Below are positions 5,683 to 5,979 of a DNA stretch of 5,979 bases, piece after piece. The position numbers and the translations under genes are program-made. Below the pieces are notes generated by a model. The model was not told the origin of the DNA. It searched no databases and was given only the letters and a program-made list of their open reading frames with translations. The stretch lies in the NCBI GenBank assembly GCA_029256035.1, contig JAQSYR010000136.1:1-5979 (forward strand), read 5' to 3'. Source of the stretch: Anaerocolumna sp. GTDB taxonomy: Bacteria; Bacillota; Clostridia; Lachnospirales; Lachnospiraceae. Each line of letters starts with the position of its first letter. The stretch's first letter is position 1.

Positions 5683-5843
5683 ATGTCACGCTTTACTGTT
5701 TTTTATTAATGATATATTTACTGGTAACCCTAGTATATGTAAATTTGAATATATTATTTATAAGTGAGAACATTAAATAGTATCAGAAAATATCTATGTA
5801 GCAACAGCTTATATATTTAAATCCTTAAGAACTAAATAACATA

Positions 5844-5877
5844 ATAATAGTCTATTTTTCATATCTTTTACTATAAT
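5844..5877 (+). promoter_or_regulatory. Candidate promoter and operator-like inverted repeat before rubrerythrin
   Basis: A perfect sigma-A -10 box TATAAT lies at 5872-5877, 25 bases before the rubrerythrin ATG. The -35 region at the usual 17-base spacing (about 5849-5854, AGTCTA) is poor, so the promoter may be weak or activator/repressor-controlled. Over this -35 region sits a 7-1-7 inverted repeat ATAATAG-T-CTATTTT (5844-5858) with 6 of 7 pairs. This symmetry is that of Fur/PerR-family operators, and PerR control of rubrerythrin is known in clostridia. The sequence does not closely match the PerR or Fur consensus, so the operator call is tentative. Confidence 0.45.
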
Positions 5878-5890
5878 ACTGACGTTAAAT

Positions 5891-5897
5891 TAAGGAG
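5891..5897 (+). promoter_or_regulatory. Ribosome binding site TAAGGAG for rubrerythrin
   Basis: TAAGGAG lies 5 bases before ATG 5903 and identifies that ATG as the start, which matters because only 25 complete codons are in the window. Confidence 0.75.
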
Positions 5898-5902
5898 ATT
5901 AT

Positions 5903-5979
5903 ATGGACTTTCAGCAGAGCAGGACTTTTCAGAATCTTCAAAATGCATTTATTGGAGAATCAATAACCAGTACTAGATA
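5903..5979 (+). CDS. Rubrerythrin-family protein, N-terminal end only
   Basis: The window ends inside this gene. The first 25 codons read MDFQQSRTFQ, then NLQNAFIGES and ITSTR, with a partial codon beginning TA. The pattern 'S-x-T-x-x-NL-x-x-AF-x-GES-x-x-x-x-R(Y)' is the start of the rubrerythrin ferritin-like domain, in which the Glu of GES (E19 here) is the first ligand of the di-iron site. Rubrerythrins are cytoplasmic peroxidases that protect anaerobes from hydrogen peroxide and oxygen. The start is well supported by TAAGGAG 5 bases upstream and a TATAAT box further up. It is divergent from the 66-residue gene. The C-terminal rubredoxin-like domain, if any, lies outside the window, so the subtype is unknown. 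Confidence 0.75.
   Translation, partial: MDFQQSRTFQNLQNAFIGESITSTR

Noticed and set aside
5731..5739. CATATACTA on the minus strand, resembling a sporulation sigma-K/E -10 box for the 66-residue gene
   Set aside because: It matches CATAnnnTA, but no fitting -35 element is found at the right spacing. Such strings are common in DNA this AT-rich.

Overview
The window is AT-rich DNA (roughly one-third GC by eye) with strong AGGAGG-type ribosome sites, tightly packed co-directional genes and a Clostridia-style rubrerythrin start. It fits a low-GC anaerobic Firmicute, probably of the Lachnospiraceae/Clostridium type. The taxonomic call is inference from composition and gene style.

Positions 1-5332 look like one plus-strand catabolic operon for a uronate-containing polysaccharide or oligosaccharide. 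It starts with the C-terminal end of a sugar ABC-transporter ATPase (MalK/UgpC/MsmX type). This overlaps a 138-residue four-helix membrane protein, which overlaps a second small membrane protein of 160 residues. Next come a heparinase II/III-family polysaccharide lyase, a KdgF-like cupin, a short-chain dehydrogenase/reductase and a MATE-family exporter. In the inferred pathway, the transporter imports oligosaccharide and the signal-less (cytoplasmic) lyase cleaves it to 4,5-unsaturated uronate. KdgF opens the ring to the 4-deoxy-5-keto-uronate, and the SDR reduces this, directly or after isomerisation elsewhere, to 2-keto-3-deoxygluconate. The substrate (glycosaminoglycan, alginate, pectin-like or other) cannot be read from the sequence.

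Two genes in this operon carry reading-frame breaks. The lyase has a plausible N-terminal start segment (1068 onward) out of frame with its body, and the usual linker before the WGHHYFC motif seems to be missing. The MATE gene leaves frame near 5150, and its last helix continues in the -1 frame to a stop at 5332. About one transmembrane segment appears to be missing at the junction. Either these are real decay events or they are sequence or assembly errors.

A long near-perfect hairpin (5374-5419) separates the operon from a convergent minus-strand gene for a 66-residue conserved-looking protein of unknown function (5450-5650). A divergent intergenic region (5651-5902) carries a sigma-A-like -10 box and a Fur-family-like 7-1-7 inverted repeat. 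The window ends in the first 25 codons of a rubrerythrin (5903 onward). I saw no tRNA, rRNA, CRISPR array, insertion sequence or phage gene.
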